Shown piece by piece: positions 8,667 to 19,200 of a DNA stretch of 64,000 bases; position 1 is the stretch's first letter; every line of letters starts with the position of its first letter. The stretch is from contig NZ_OX044366.1 of NCBI RefSeq assembly GCF_943846705.1, positions 1,612,001 to 1,676,000 on the forward strand, in the 5' to 3' direction. Source of the stretch: an uncultured Pseudomonas sp. GTDB lineage: Bacteria; Pseudomonadota; Gammaproteobacteria; Pseudomonadales; Pseudomonadaceae. Position numbers and translations under genes: made by a program. Under the pieces are notes generated by a model that searched no databases, was not told the origin of the DNA, and was given only the letters and a program-made list of their open reading frames with translations.

Positions 8667-8696
8667 GTGACAGGGCCTCAGACGCACTGATATAAC
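8667..8696 (+). promoter_or_regulatory. Probable sigma-70 promoter of the pilG operon
   Basis: GTGACA (8667-8672), an 18-bp spacer, then TATAAC (8691-8696), each 5/6 to consensus. They lie about 40 bp upstream of the pilG ATG. A short inverted repeat (CCGACG/CGTCGG, 8642-8667) abuts the -35 element. Confidence 0.5.
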
Positions 8697-8735
8697 GCAA
8701 AAATAACGACTCACCGAGGCGATGGTAGGGCAAAC

Positions 8736-9143
8736 ATGGAACAGCATTCCGAGGGCTTGAGGGTGATGGTGATCGACGACTCGAAAACGATTCGTCGTAC
8801 CGCGGAAACCCTGCTGAAAAAGGTGGGCTGCGAGGTAATTACCGCAGTTGACGGCTTCGATGCCTTGGCAAAGATCGCTGATACCCATCCCAATATCATT
8901 TTTGTCGACATCATGATGCCGCGGCTCGATGGCTATCAAACCTGCGCCTTGATCAAGAACAACAGTGCTTTCAAATCCACTCCAGTGATCATGCTGTCTT
9001 CTAAAGACGGTTTGTTCGACAAAGCCAAGGGGCGCATCGTCGGCTCCGATCAATACCTGACCAAGCCCTTCAGCAAAGAAGAGTTGCTCGGTGCGATCAA
9101 AGCTCATGTGCCTGACTTTGTACCGGTGGAACAAGCGTCCTGA
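8736..9143 (+). CDS. pilG: Twitching motility response regulator PilG
   Basis: Single-domain CheY-like receiver of 135 aa. The acidic pair is in MVIDDSKTIRR, the phospho-acceptor Asp in IIFVDIMMPRLDG and the conserved Lys in YLTKPFSKEE. In P. aeruginosa PilG is a target of the ChpA kinase and promotes pilus extension and cAMP signalling. It is the first gene of the pilGHIJK-chpABC operon and has no output domain. Confidence 0.96.
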   Translation: MEQHSEGLRVMVIDDSKTIRRTAETLLKKVGCEVITAVDGFDALAKIADTHPNIIFVDIMMPRLDGYQTCALIKNNSAFKSTPVIMLSSKDGLFDKAKGRIVGSDQYLTKPFSKEELLGAIKAHVPDFVPVEQAS

Positions 9144-9190
9144 CGCCCGGCTGAAAAGCGGCGCGTCTTTTTAAAGTATTAGGAAACACC

Positions 9191-9556
9191 ATGGCTCGAA
9201 TTCTGATTGTTGATGACTCGCCGACTGAGATGTACAAACTGACCGCCATGCTGGAAAAGCACGGTCATCAGGTACTCAAGGCGGAGAATGGCGCTGATGG
9301 CGTCGCCTTGGCGCGCCAGGAAAAGCCCGACGCGGTACTGATGGATATCGTCATGCCTGGCCTCAACGGCTTTCAGGCGACCCGTCAGCTCACCAAAGAT
9401 GCGGACACCAGCCATATCCCGGTGATCATCGTCACCACCAAGGACCAGGAGACCGACAAGGTCTGGGGTAAACGCCAGGGCGCGAAGGATTACCTGACCA
9501 AGCCGGTTGATGAAGATACCCTGGTTAAAACCTTGAATGCGGTATTGGCCGGTTAA
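9191..9556 (+). CDS. pilH: Twitching motility response regulator PilH
   Basis: Second single-domain receiver, 121 aa. ILIVDDSPTEMYK carries the acidic pocket, AVLMDIVMPGLNG the phospho-acceptor and DYLTKPVDEDT the conserved Lys. PilH acts opposite to PilG in P. aeruginosa and may drain phosphate from ChpA. It starts 47 bp after pilG with TTAGGAAACACC upstream of ATG. Confidence 0.96.
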   Translation: MARILIVDDSPTEMYKLTAMLEKHGHQVLKAENGADGVALARQEKPDAVLMDIVMPGLNGFQATRQLTKDADTSHIPVIIVTTKDQETDKVWGKRQGAKDYLTKPVDEDTLVKTLNAVLAG

Positions 9557-9600
9557 CCCCGAGTCGGTCGGCAATTAAAAACAATAAGGCCGCAGCTGGC

Positions 9601-10137
9601 ATGTCGGACGCGCAAACACCTTTTCAAACTCTCCTGGATATCGACACGCTGTGTCGTTCGCTGGCTGCTGGCTTGCCTTCACAGCAAGCAGTCGTGCAAA
9701 CCTGGAGTGGTATCGGTTTTCGCATGGGCGAGCGCTTTTTCGTTGCCCCGATGGGCGAGGTTGGCGAGGTTCTGCATGAGCCGCGTTACACCTTGCTGCC
9801 CGGCGTGAAAAGCTGGGTTAAGGGCGTGGCCAACGTGCGCGGGCGTCTGCTGCCGGTTATGGATCTGTGCGGCTTCTTCGGCAATGAGTTGTCGCCGCTG
9901 CGCAAAAAGCGCCGAGTGTTGGTGGTCGACCACCAGGATGTCTTCGCTGGCCTTACGGTCGATGAAGTGTTCGGTATGCAGCACTTCCCTGTGGACACCT
10001 TCTCCGAGCAGCTACCGCCGCTCGAGGCGTCCATCACACCTTTTATCCACGGAGTATTTCAACGTGAACAGCCCTGGCTGGTGTTCAGCCCACACGCGCT
10101 GGCCCAGAACTCGGGTTTTCTCGACGTGGCGTATTAA
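9601..10137 (+). CDS. pilI: CheW-like adaptor PilI
   Basis: Scaffold linking the receptor PilJ to the kinase ChpA at the pole. The 178 aa protein has an N-terminal extension of about 40 residues followed by a CheW domain, including PRYTLLPGVKSWVKGVANVRGR, RLLPVMDL and VDEVFGMQHF. It lies between pilH and pilJ as in other pseudomonads. The second CheW of the system is ChpC. Confidence 0.95.
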   Translation: MSDAQTPFQTLLDIDTLCRSLAAGLPSQQAVVQTWSGIGFRMGERFFVAPMGEVGEVLHEPRYTLLPGVKSWVKGVANVRGRLLPVMDLCGFFGNELSPLRKKRRVLVVDHQDVFAGLTVDEVFGMQHFPVDTFSEQLPPLEASITPFIHGVFQREQPWLVFSPHALAQNSGFLDVAY

Positions 10138-10221
10138 CAGTTTATCGGTGGGGTCGGGATTGCCGGCCTTTTGGCGTTACATGGGAACCGTAGTGCGGTC
10201 GGTCCAGGCGGGGGCCAGTAA

Positions 10222-12267
10222 ATGAAAAAACTAAATGCAGGTAATTTGTTAGCAGGTACGCGTAGTAGCACCTTGATTGCGGGGCTGTTTATCGTCCTGA
10301 TCGTTTCGATCGTGCTGCTGTTCGCCAACTTCGCCTACATCAACACCCAGTCCAACTATGACACGGAGTACATCGGCCACGCCGGTGAGCTGCGCGTACT
10401 GTCCCAGCGTATCGCCAAGAACTCCACCGAAGCGGCGGCCGGTACGCCTGAAGCGTTCGGTTTGCTGCGCGATGCACGTAACGACTTCCAGGCGCGCTGG
10501 GGCTATCTGACTGACGGTAACGAAGAGACCGGGCTGCCGGCTGCGCCAGAGTCCTTGCAGCCGCAGATTGCTGTTGTGCAGCAGGACTGGGATACGCTGC
10601 GGCAAAATACCGATGCCATTTTGGCTAACGAACAGACGGTGCTGTCGCTGCACCAAGTAGCTGCGACGTTGGCGGAAACCATTCCGCAGCTGCAGGTCGA
10701 GTACGAAGAGGTGGTCGATATTCTGCTGGAAAGCGGCGCTCCGGCGGTTCAGGTCTCGGTCGCCCAGCGTCAATCCTTGCTGGCAGAACGTATCCTAGGT
10801 TCGGTGAACAAGGTACTGGCCGGTGACCAGGACTCGGTTCAGGCTGCCGACATGTTTGGTCGCGATGCCAGCCTGTTCGGTCGCGTGCTGAGCGCGATGC
10901 TGGAAGGCAACGCCGCCATGGAAATCGCCCAGGTGAGCGATCCGGAAGCCCTGGAGCGTCTCGCTGAAATTTCCGAGTTGTTTGAGTTCGTCTCCGGCTC
11001 GGTGGACGAGATTCTCGAAACTTCGCCTGAGCTGTTCCAGGTGCGTGAGTCGGCCAACGTAATCTTTAGCGTATCCCAGACCCTGCTGGATAAGGCCTCT
11101 AATCTGGCCGCCGGCTTCGATGAGCAAGCCACCGGCCGTGCCATCAACACCCTGATCGGTTACGTGCTCGCTGCCCTGGCGCTGGGTTCAATCATCCTGA
11201 TCGGTCTGGTGATGGTGCGCGAAACCAACAGTCGTTTGGCCTCCACCGCCGAGAAGAACGAACGTAACCAAACGGCGATTTTGCGACTGCTCGACGAGAT
11301 TGCCGACCTCGCCGACGGTGACCTGACTGTAGCTGCGACGGTAACCGAAGACTTTACCGGCGCCATCGCTGACTCCATCAACTACTCCATTGACCAGCTG
11401 CGTGACCTGGTTGCCACGATTAACCTGACCGCCGTTCAGGTAGCCGGTGCGGCCCAGGAAACCCAGGCCACGGCGATGCACCTGGCTGAGGCTTCCGAGC
11501 ACCAGGCGCAGGAAATTGCCGGCGCTTCGGCGGCGATTAACGAAATGGCCGTGTCGATTGACCAGGTATCGGCGAACGCCTCGGAGTCGTCCGCAGTAGC
11601 GGAACGTTCCGTAGCCATCGCCAACAAGGGTAACGAGGTCGTACACAACACCATCACCGGCATGGATAACATCCGTGAGCAGATCCAGGACACCTCGAAG
11701 CGAATCAAGCGCCTCGGTGAGTCGTCCCAGGAGATTGGTGACATTGTTAGTCTGATTAACGACATTGCCGACCAGACCAACATCCTCGCCCTGAACGCTG
11801 CGATCCAGGCCTCCATGGCCGGTGATGCCGGCCGAGGCTTCGCCGTGGTAGCGGACGAAGTACAGCGCCTCGCAGAGCGCTCTTCCGCTGCAACCAAGCA
11901 GATCGAGGCGCTGGTTAAGACGATTCAGACCGACACCAACGAAGCCGTTATCTCGATGGAGCAAACCACCTCCGAAGTGGTACGCGGTGCACGTCTGGCG
12001 CAGGACGCCGGGGTCGCACTGGAGGAGATCGAGAAGGTATCCAAGACCCTTGCGGCCTTGATTCAGAACATCTCCAACGCTGCTCGTCAGCAGGCCTCTT
12101 CGGCGGGTCACATTTCCAACACGATGAACGTGATCCAGGAAATTACCTCGCAAACCTCGTCCGGTACCACCGCAACCGCTAAGAGCATTGGTAACTTGGC
12201 CAAGATGGCCAGTGAGATGCGTAAGTCGGTATCCGGCTTTACCTTGCCGGATGGGGAGCAGGCCTAA
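10222..12267 (+). CDS. pilJ: Type IV pilus methyl-accepting chemoreceptor PilJ
   Basis: Inner-membrane chemoreceptor of 681 aa. TM1 (residues about 17-37) is followed by a periplasmic helical region with two PilJ-type sensor repeats, TM2 (about 311-333), a HAMP-like stretch and a long cytoplasmic coiled coil. The signalling tip shows AGDAGRGFAVVADEVQRLAE with NAAIQASM just before it. QASM replaces the usual EAARAGE of canonical receptors, a PilJ-specific trait. It signals surface contact and pilin state to ChpA. Confidence 0.96.
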   Translation: MKKLNAGNLLAGTRSSTLIAGLFIVLIVSIVLLFANFAYINTQSNYDTEYIGHAGELRVLSQRIAKNSTEAAAGTPEAFGLLRDARNDFQARWGYLTDGNEETGLPAAPESLQPQIAVVQQDWDTLRQNTDAILANEQTVLSLHQVAATLAETIPQLQVEYEEVVDILLESGAPAVQVSVAQRQSLLAERILGSVNKVLAGDQDSVQAADMFGRDASLFGRVLSAMLEGNAAMEIAQVSDPEALERLAEISELFEFVSGSVDEILETSPELFQVRESANVIFSVSQTLLDKASNLAAGFDEQATGRAINTLIGYVLAALALGSIILIGLVMVRETNSRLASTAEKNERNQTAILRLLDEIADLADGDLTVAATVTEDFTGAIADSINYSIDQLRDLVATINLTAVQVAGAAQETQATAMHLAEASEHQAQEIAGASAAINEMAVSIDQVSANASESSAVAERSVAIANKGNEVVHNTITGMDNIREQIQDTSKRIKRLGESSQEIGDIVSLINDIADQTNILALNAAIQASMAGDAGRGFAVVADEVQRLAERSSAATKQIEALVKTIQTDTNEAVISMEQTTSEVVRGARLAQDAGVALEEIEKVSKTLAALIQNISNAARQQASSAGHISNTMNVIQEITSQTSSGTTATAKSIGNLAKMASEMRKSVSGFTLPDGEQA

Positions 12268-12303
12268 CATCGCCGTTGCGGCTGGCCGAGAGGCTGGCTG
12301 CAA

Positions 12304-13191
12304 ATGACTATGGTCTTAAGCGAGGGGCACGACATGCAGTCAGGCGTCTGGGCCTTGCAACCTTTGGCAGACATGTCAGCCACGGAGTTTCGTGACTGGC
12401 AGGTGCTGCTTGAAGAGCGCACTGGGGTCGTTCTCAATGAGCAGCGCCGGGCGTTTTTGCAAACCAATCTGAGTGCGCGCATGCGCGAGCTGGGCGTGTT
12501 GGACTACGCCACGTATTACCGGCAGGTAACCGATGGCCCCCGAGGTGCTGTGGAGTGGTCGACCCTGCTGGATCGGCTGACTGTTCAGGAAACCCGGTTT
12601 TTCCGCCATCGCCCATCCTTCGATGTACTCGAGAGTTACTTGAGTGAGCGGTTGCAGCAGGGCATGACGAAGCCTTGGGAGCTGTGGAGCGTAGGTTGTG
12701 CCAGCGGCGAAGAACCGTATTCGCTCGCTATCAGTGCTGCCGAAGTGTTGCGTGACAGTGAGTTTCCGGAGCATTTCGGGGTAACAGGTACCGATATCAG
12801 CCTGAACGCTTTGAGTAAGGCGCGTGATGGCCAGTATGGCGCGCGCCGACTGGAACAGTTAGATGCCGATTTGTGCCAGCGCTATTTCCTGGCCCAGGCC
12901 GATGGACGCTTCAAAGTGGTGTCGGATTTAGCCGCGCGTGTCTGTTGCGCCCGGCTCAATGTGTTGGAGTTGGCCAAGGCACCTATGTCCGGAATGGACG
13001 TTATTTTTTGTCAGAACTTGTTGATCTATTTTCGTCGCTGGCGTCGCCGCGAGATCCTCAACCGCCTGGCCGAGCGCCTGGTGCCCGGAGGATTGCTGGT
13101 GGTAGGAGTGGGCGAAGTAGCAGGTTGGCAGCATCCGGACTTGATTCCGGTGGCCGACGAACGAGTGCTGGCGTTTACCCGCAAGGGATAA
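12304..13191 (+). CDS. pilK: Chemoreceptor methyltransferase PilK (CheR family)
   Basis: SAM-dependent glutamate O-methyltransferase acting on PilJ. The N-terminal CheR helical domain (residues about 25-85, LEERTGVVLNEQRRAFL) precedes the catalytic domain with WSVGCASGEEPYSLAI, VTGTDISLNALSKARDG and VIFCQNLLIYFRR. As drawn it is 295 aa. An internal ATG at 12334 has a better ribosome site (GAGGGG, 6-nt spacer) and would give 285 aa, so the start is unsettled. It sits between pilJ and chpA. Confidence 0.93.
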   Translation: MTMVLSEGHDMQSGVWALQPLADMSATEFRDWQVLLEERTGVVLNEQRRAFLQTNLSARMRELGVLDYATYYRQVTDGPRGAVEWSTLLDRLTVQETRFFRHRPSFDVLESYLSERLQQGMTKPWELWSVGCASGEEPYSLAISAAEVLRDSEFPEHFGVTGTDISLNALSKARDGQYGARRLEQLDADLCQRYFLAQADGRFKVVSDLAARVCCARLNVLELAKAPMSGMDVIFCQNLLIYFRRWRRREILNRLAERLVPGGLLVVGVGEVAGWQHPDLIPVADERVLAFTRKG

Positions 13192-13224
13192 GGCAGAAGA
13201 GCCAAGTTTATGAGTGGAGTGGCT

Positions 13225-16200
13225 ATGGGTGATCGGCACGATTATGTCGCCCTGGAATGGGTTAAGGGCGAGATCGCGGAAACCCTGAAGCAGGCGCGTC
13301 AGGCCTTGGAGGCGTTCGTTGAGAACCCCCAGGACGCTACGCGTATGCGTTTCTGCCAGACCTATGTGCACCAGGTACTGGGCACCTTGCAGATGGTCGA
13401 GTTTTTCGGCGCGGCACTGCTGGCTGAGGAAATGGAGCAGCTGGCCGGTGCGCTGATCGACGGCCGGGTGAGCAATCAGGGTGAAGCCCTGGAAGTGCTG
13501 ATGCAGTCGATTCTGCAGCTGCCGGTTTACCTCGACCGTATCCAAACTGCCCGCCGCGACTTGCCGATGGTCGTGCTGCCACTGCTCAACGATCTGCGCT
13601 CTGCACGCGGGGAAAAACTACTTTCGGAAACTAGCCTGTTTGCCCCGGATATGTCCGGGCGCAACGCCGCGCTGTCCAATGAGTCTATCGCGCAGCTAAG
13701 TACTGCTGAGCTGCCAGGGCTGCTGCGTAAGCTGCGGCAGATGCTGCAGATGGCTTTGGTTGGGGTGCTGCGCAATCAAGACCTGCCGACCAACCTGGGC
13801 TATATGGCACGAGTCTTCGCGCGCCTGGAAAATCTGTGTAAGGACTCGCCTCTTGGTCCGCTTTGGCAAATCGCCTCGGGTGTGGTCGAAGGCCTGGCCA
13901 ATGGCAGCGTGGCCAACGGCTCGTCGGTGCGTACGCTGTTGCGTCAGGTGGATAAAGAACTCAAGCGCCTGCTTGAACAGGGTGCCGATGGCCTGAATCA
14001 GCCGGCGCCCGATGAGTTGAGCAAGAACCTGTTGTTCTATGTGGCGAAATCCACGGCCCAGTCGCCGCGGGTGCGCAGCCTCAAAGAGCAATACCGCCTC
14101 AACGATGCGCTGCCGGATAACGATGTTGTCGACGAAGAACGTGCCCGCCTGGCTGGCCCCGACCGCGACGCCATGCGCTCGGTGGTTGCCGCGCTCTGTG
14201 AAGAGTTGGTTCGTGTCAAAGACAGCCTTGATCTATTTGTACGCAGCGACCGCACACAGGTTGCTGACCTGGACGCGCTTGCCGCGCCACTGAAGCAGAT
14301 TGCCGACACCCTGGCGGTGCTGGGCTTTGCCCAGCCGCGCAAAGTCATCGTCGACCAACTCGATGTGATCAACGGTCTGGCGAAGGGCCAGGGCGAACCC
14401 AGCGATGCGGTACTGATGGATGTCGCCGGTGCTCTGCTGTATGTCGAGGCTACCCTGGCTGGCATGGTGGGTCCCGCGCAGGATGACAGCCGCGAAGAAA
14501 GCCATCTGCCGACCACCGACGTGGCGCAGATTCACCAGTTGGTGATCAAAGAAGCGCGTAATGGCCTGGAGCAGGCCAAAGACGCAATCATCGAATTTAT
14601 TGCCTCGCAGTGGAATCACGAGCACCTGGCCCGTGTGCCTGAGTTACTGACTCAGGTGCGTGGCGGCCTGGCAATGATTCCGCTGCAGCGCGCCGCCGAC
14701 CTGCTCAACGCGTGCAACCGCTATATCCAGGAACAACTGCTGGCGCGCAAGGCTGTACCTAACTGGCAGCACCTCGACACCCTGGCGGACGCCATCACCA
14801 GCGTGGAGTACTACCTTGAGCGTTTGACTGAGGACCATGCGAGCCAGGGCGACATGATTCTCGATGTGGCCGAGGAAAGCCTGGAAAGCCTGGGCTATCC
14901 GCTGAAAGAAAAGCCGTCGATTCTTGACCGTATTGAGCCGCCAGCAGAGACCTTCGCGCCATTGGCCGATCCGCTGGACGATATGGAAGTACTGAGTGCC
15001 GAACCAGAGCCTGCGGACGAAATCGAGCTGAGTCTCGAGCCGCTGCTCGACGAGCCACTTAACCTGGAGCTGGCGGAAGATTTGAGCGCCGAGTTTGCCG
15101 ATCTGGATTCGTCCGAGGTGCAAGCACCGTCGGCTGGGCCTGAGCTGATCGATTTCACGAGTGACCTAAGCGAAGCCGAGCCATTGCCACTGGCCGACAT
15201 GCAGCAGGAACCGCTGGTTGCCGACGAAGAGCTGCAACTCAGCAGCTTTGAGCTGGATGAAAGCGGCAGCCCTGTGCATTGGGATGAAGACGAGCTGGCC
15301 GCGCTTGAGCTGCCCGAGGTTGACCTGCCAAGTGCGCCGCTAACTGCAGAGCTGGCGCAGCCTGACGCCGAGAAGACTGTGTCGATGGCCGATGTTATGG
15401 CCGCGCCAGTGCAGGCGATCAATCCTCCCGCGCACGATGTTCCACCAAGCCTGCTACCGCCACCGGCCGATGAAGAGCCGATTGATGAAGAGCTCATGGA
15501 GGTCTTTATCGAGGAGGTGGGCGAAGTCCTCGAAACCATCGCGGAGTATTTCCCGCAGTGGTGCGCTGACACGGACAACAAAGATGCCCTGAGCGAAATC
15601 CGCCGCGCCTTCCACACCCTCAAGGGCAGTGGGCGGATGGTTCGCGCCTTGGTAATCGGTGAGTTGGGCTGGTCAATTGAAAACCTGCTCAACCGCGTGC
15701 TCGATCGCAGCATTCAGCCCGCTGCCGAGGTGCAGCAGGTGATCGCCGATGTGGTCGCCCTGATGCCGGCGCTGGTCGATGAATTTGCCAATAAGGCGCA
15801 GCGCCAGCGTGATGATGTCGATCTTCTGGCTGCGACGGCCCACGCCCTGGCCAAAGGTCGAAGCCTCCCAAAACCTGAAGCCCCGGTTGAGCAGGTAGCT
15901 GAACCCGAGGGTCTGCCAACTGCTACCGCCGAGAGCCACAACGACGAAGGCCTGGATCCGCAGTTACTGGAAATCTTCCGTAACGAAGCGGAGATGCACC
16001 TCGATACACTGGTCAGCTTCCTGGCTGACTGTGCCCAGGAATTGCCGCAGCCTGTTACCGATGACCTGCAGCGGGCCTTGCACACCCTCAAAGGCAGCGC
16101 CTCGATGGCAGGCATTCTGCCGGTAGCTGAAATTGCCTCGCCCTTGGAGAAACTGGTTAAGGAATTCAAAGCCAACCTGATCCCCATGGATCTGGCAGAG

Positions 16201-19200
16201 GCGGAGTTGCTAAGCAGTGCCGAGAAACTATTCCGCCTCGGCCTTGAGCAGCTGGAAAGTCAGCCACTGGGCGTGCTGCCAGGTGCCGCCGAGTTTCTTG
16301 AGCGCGTGCAGAAATTGCATGGCGAGCGGCTCGAGCATGCAGAAAACAGCCGTGAGAACGGGCAGGGTGAAAAGCGCGATCCGCAGATGATCAGCATCTT
16401 CCTGGCCGAAGGCATGGATATTCTGCTGGATGCCGAAGCGCTGCTGCGCGGTTGGCGCGAGCACCCGACCGAGCGCCAGGAACTCAACTCCCTGCTGGAC
16501 GAGTTGACCACCCTCGGCCGCGGCGCCGAGATGGCCGAGTTGCCGCAGATCGACGAACTCTGCGAAGCCTTACTCGACCTCTATGGTGCGGTTGAAGAGG
16601 GCCGGCTGGCGGTGAGCGAGCGCTTCTTCAGCGAAGCCGAACAGGCTCACGAAGCCCTGATTGGCATGATGGATCAGGTCGCCGCTGGCCTTCAGGTCAG
16701 CGCTGCTCCTGAGCGCGTGAACGCACTGCGCAGCTTGCAGATGGAAGCGCTGGACCCTAATACCCTGTCGCTGCTGTCCAACGACGGCGCATCTGGTATC
16801 GAGATTGTCGAGCTGGCTGATGCCACTGCTGCGCTTGACGCACTCAGCCAGGATGACGCGCAGGTCGAAGCCGCCAGCGAAGCGCCGCCTGCTTCGCTCT
16901 ACGAGTCGCTCGATGAGGAAATGGTGTCGATCTTCCTCGAAGAGGCGGTCGATATCCTGGAAAGTGCCGGCCAGGCGCTGGATCGCTGGGTGGCCGACCC
17001 GGATAACAAAGCCGCACTGTCATCGTTGCAGCGTGATCTGCACACCCTCAAGGGTGGCGCGCGTATGGCCGAAATTCGCCCGATTGGCGACCTCGCCCAT
17101 GAACTCGAATCATTATACGAAGGCCTGGTGGATCGCCGTTACAGCGCCTCGCCAGGCTTGGCGACGCTGTTGCAGCAAAGCCATGACAGCCTGGCGCAAC
17201 TGCTGGAGAAGTTGCAGGCGCGCGCCATGATGCACGCCCCGCAAGCGTTGATTGACGCCATTCGCAGTTTCCGCCAAAGCGGTGGGCAAAACTTGCCGTT
17301 AAGCACCGCGACCCCAGAGCCTGTTGCCGAAGCCGAAGCCGAAGCCGAAGCCGAAGCCGAAGCCGAAGCCGAAGCCGAAGCCGAAGCCGAAGCCGAAGCC
17401 GAAGTCGTGCCAATGTTCGAGTTACTCGATTTGGCAGAGCCTGAGCCTGCGGTAGACCAAGAAGTCGAGGTTTCTGTCCTTGCAGATGGGGCGCAGGAGC
17501 CGCTGGAAGACGAAGCGCTCGAACTGTCGGTTGTTGAATGTGACGAGCCCTCTCTGGCTGAGCCTGCACCTGCAGCCGAGATCCAGCGTCCAGACGCCCC
17601 AGACAGTAAACCCGAGCCGGCTGCTGCGGCTGGGGGGCTTGATGAGGAGCGCGATCAGGAGCTGGTGGAGATTTTCCTTGAGGAAGGTTTCGACATCATC
17701 GACAGCGCCGGTGCGGCGCTGCAACGCTGGATGGACGACGTCAATAACAGCCTCGAACTGGAATCGCTGCAGCGTGATTTGCACACCCTCAAGGGTGGCG
17801 CACGTATGGCCGAAATTCGCGAGATTGGTGATCTGGCGCACGAACTGGAGTTCCTCTACGAAGGCCTCGGCGATGGCCGTTTGCGCGCCAGCCCAGACCT
17901 GTTCGGCCTGCTCCAGACCTGTCACGACAGCCTGGCGGAGATGCTGGAGGCCGTTCGCGACAAGCGCGGCGTGCCGAGCGGCGATGCGCTGATCGCAACC
18001 ATCAAGGGTTTTCGCGCTAACCCGGATGAGCAGCTGAGCATGCCTTCGGCGGTTGCCCTTAAGGCCGCCGACGCTCAGCCCGATGAAGGCGAGACGGATA
18101 TCCTCGATATCTTCCTCGAAGAGGCTGACGACCTGCTGGAGGCCATGGAGGTTGCGATCGGCCGTTGGGAGGCTGATCGTGAAGACGGCAGCGCCATCGA
18201 CGATATGCTGCGCATCCTGCATACCCTTAAGGGGGGCGCGCGTCTGGCTGGGCAGAAGCGACTGGGCGACCAGAGCCATGACCTCGAGCAGCACCTGACT
18301 GAAGCTCAAGCCCAAGGCGCGCCTTGGCCGCAGAGTGTGTTTGTCGATGTGCAGTCGGGCTTTGAAGGGTTGCAGCAAGAGCTCGACGTGCTGCGTCAGC
18401 GTCTGCACGACAGCCTGGTCGACGAGGCGACGGCTACGCCAGCGCTTACGCCCGCTGCCGAGCACGCCGCGCGTATGCCAGAGCTGAGTTCGCCGATCGT
18501 CGCGGCCAGTGCCATGCCGGCGCAGGAGCTGATGGCCAAGGTCTTGCCGTTCGTTAGACGCGCCGAAGAGGCGGCGCAGGAAGCCGCTTCGCGCCGTGCG
18601 CCGCAGGAGCTGGTCAAGGTGCCTGCCGAATTGCTCGAGGGCCTGGTTAACCTGGCCGGTGAGACCTCGATTTTCCGTGGCCGTGTCGAACAACAGGTGA
18701 GTGACTTTGGTTTCACCCTGAGTGAGATGGAAGCCACCATCGACCGCGTGCGTGATCAGCTGCGCCGCCTCGATACCGAAACCCAAGCGCAGATTCTTAG
18801 CCGCATCGAGGCGGAAGCCGAGCGTATGGGGTATGAAGACTTCGACCCCTTGGAGATGGACCGTCATTCACAGTTGCAGCAGCTGTCGCGCGCACTGTTC
18901 GAATCCGCCTCCGACCTGCTCGATCTAAAGGAAACCCTGGCCGCGCGTAACCGCGATGCGGAAACCCTGCTGCTGCAACAGGCGCGGGTCAACTCCGAGC
19001 TGCAGGAAGGTCTGATGCGTACGCGCATGGTGCCATTTGACCGCCTGGTGCCGCGCCTGCGCCGCATCGTGCGGCAGATTTCCGCTGAGCTGGGCAAGCA
19101 AGTCGAGTTTGTCGTCGGCAACGCCGATGGCGAGATGGACCGTACCGTACTCGAACGTATCGTCGCGCCGCTGGAGCACATGCTGCGTAACGCCGTCGAC

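Noticed and set aside
17329..17400. Possible CRISPR-like or satellite array
   Set aside because: Units are 6 bp, contiguous and without spacers, and lie in frame inside chpA.
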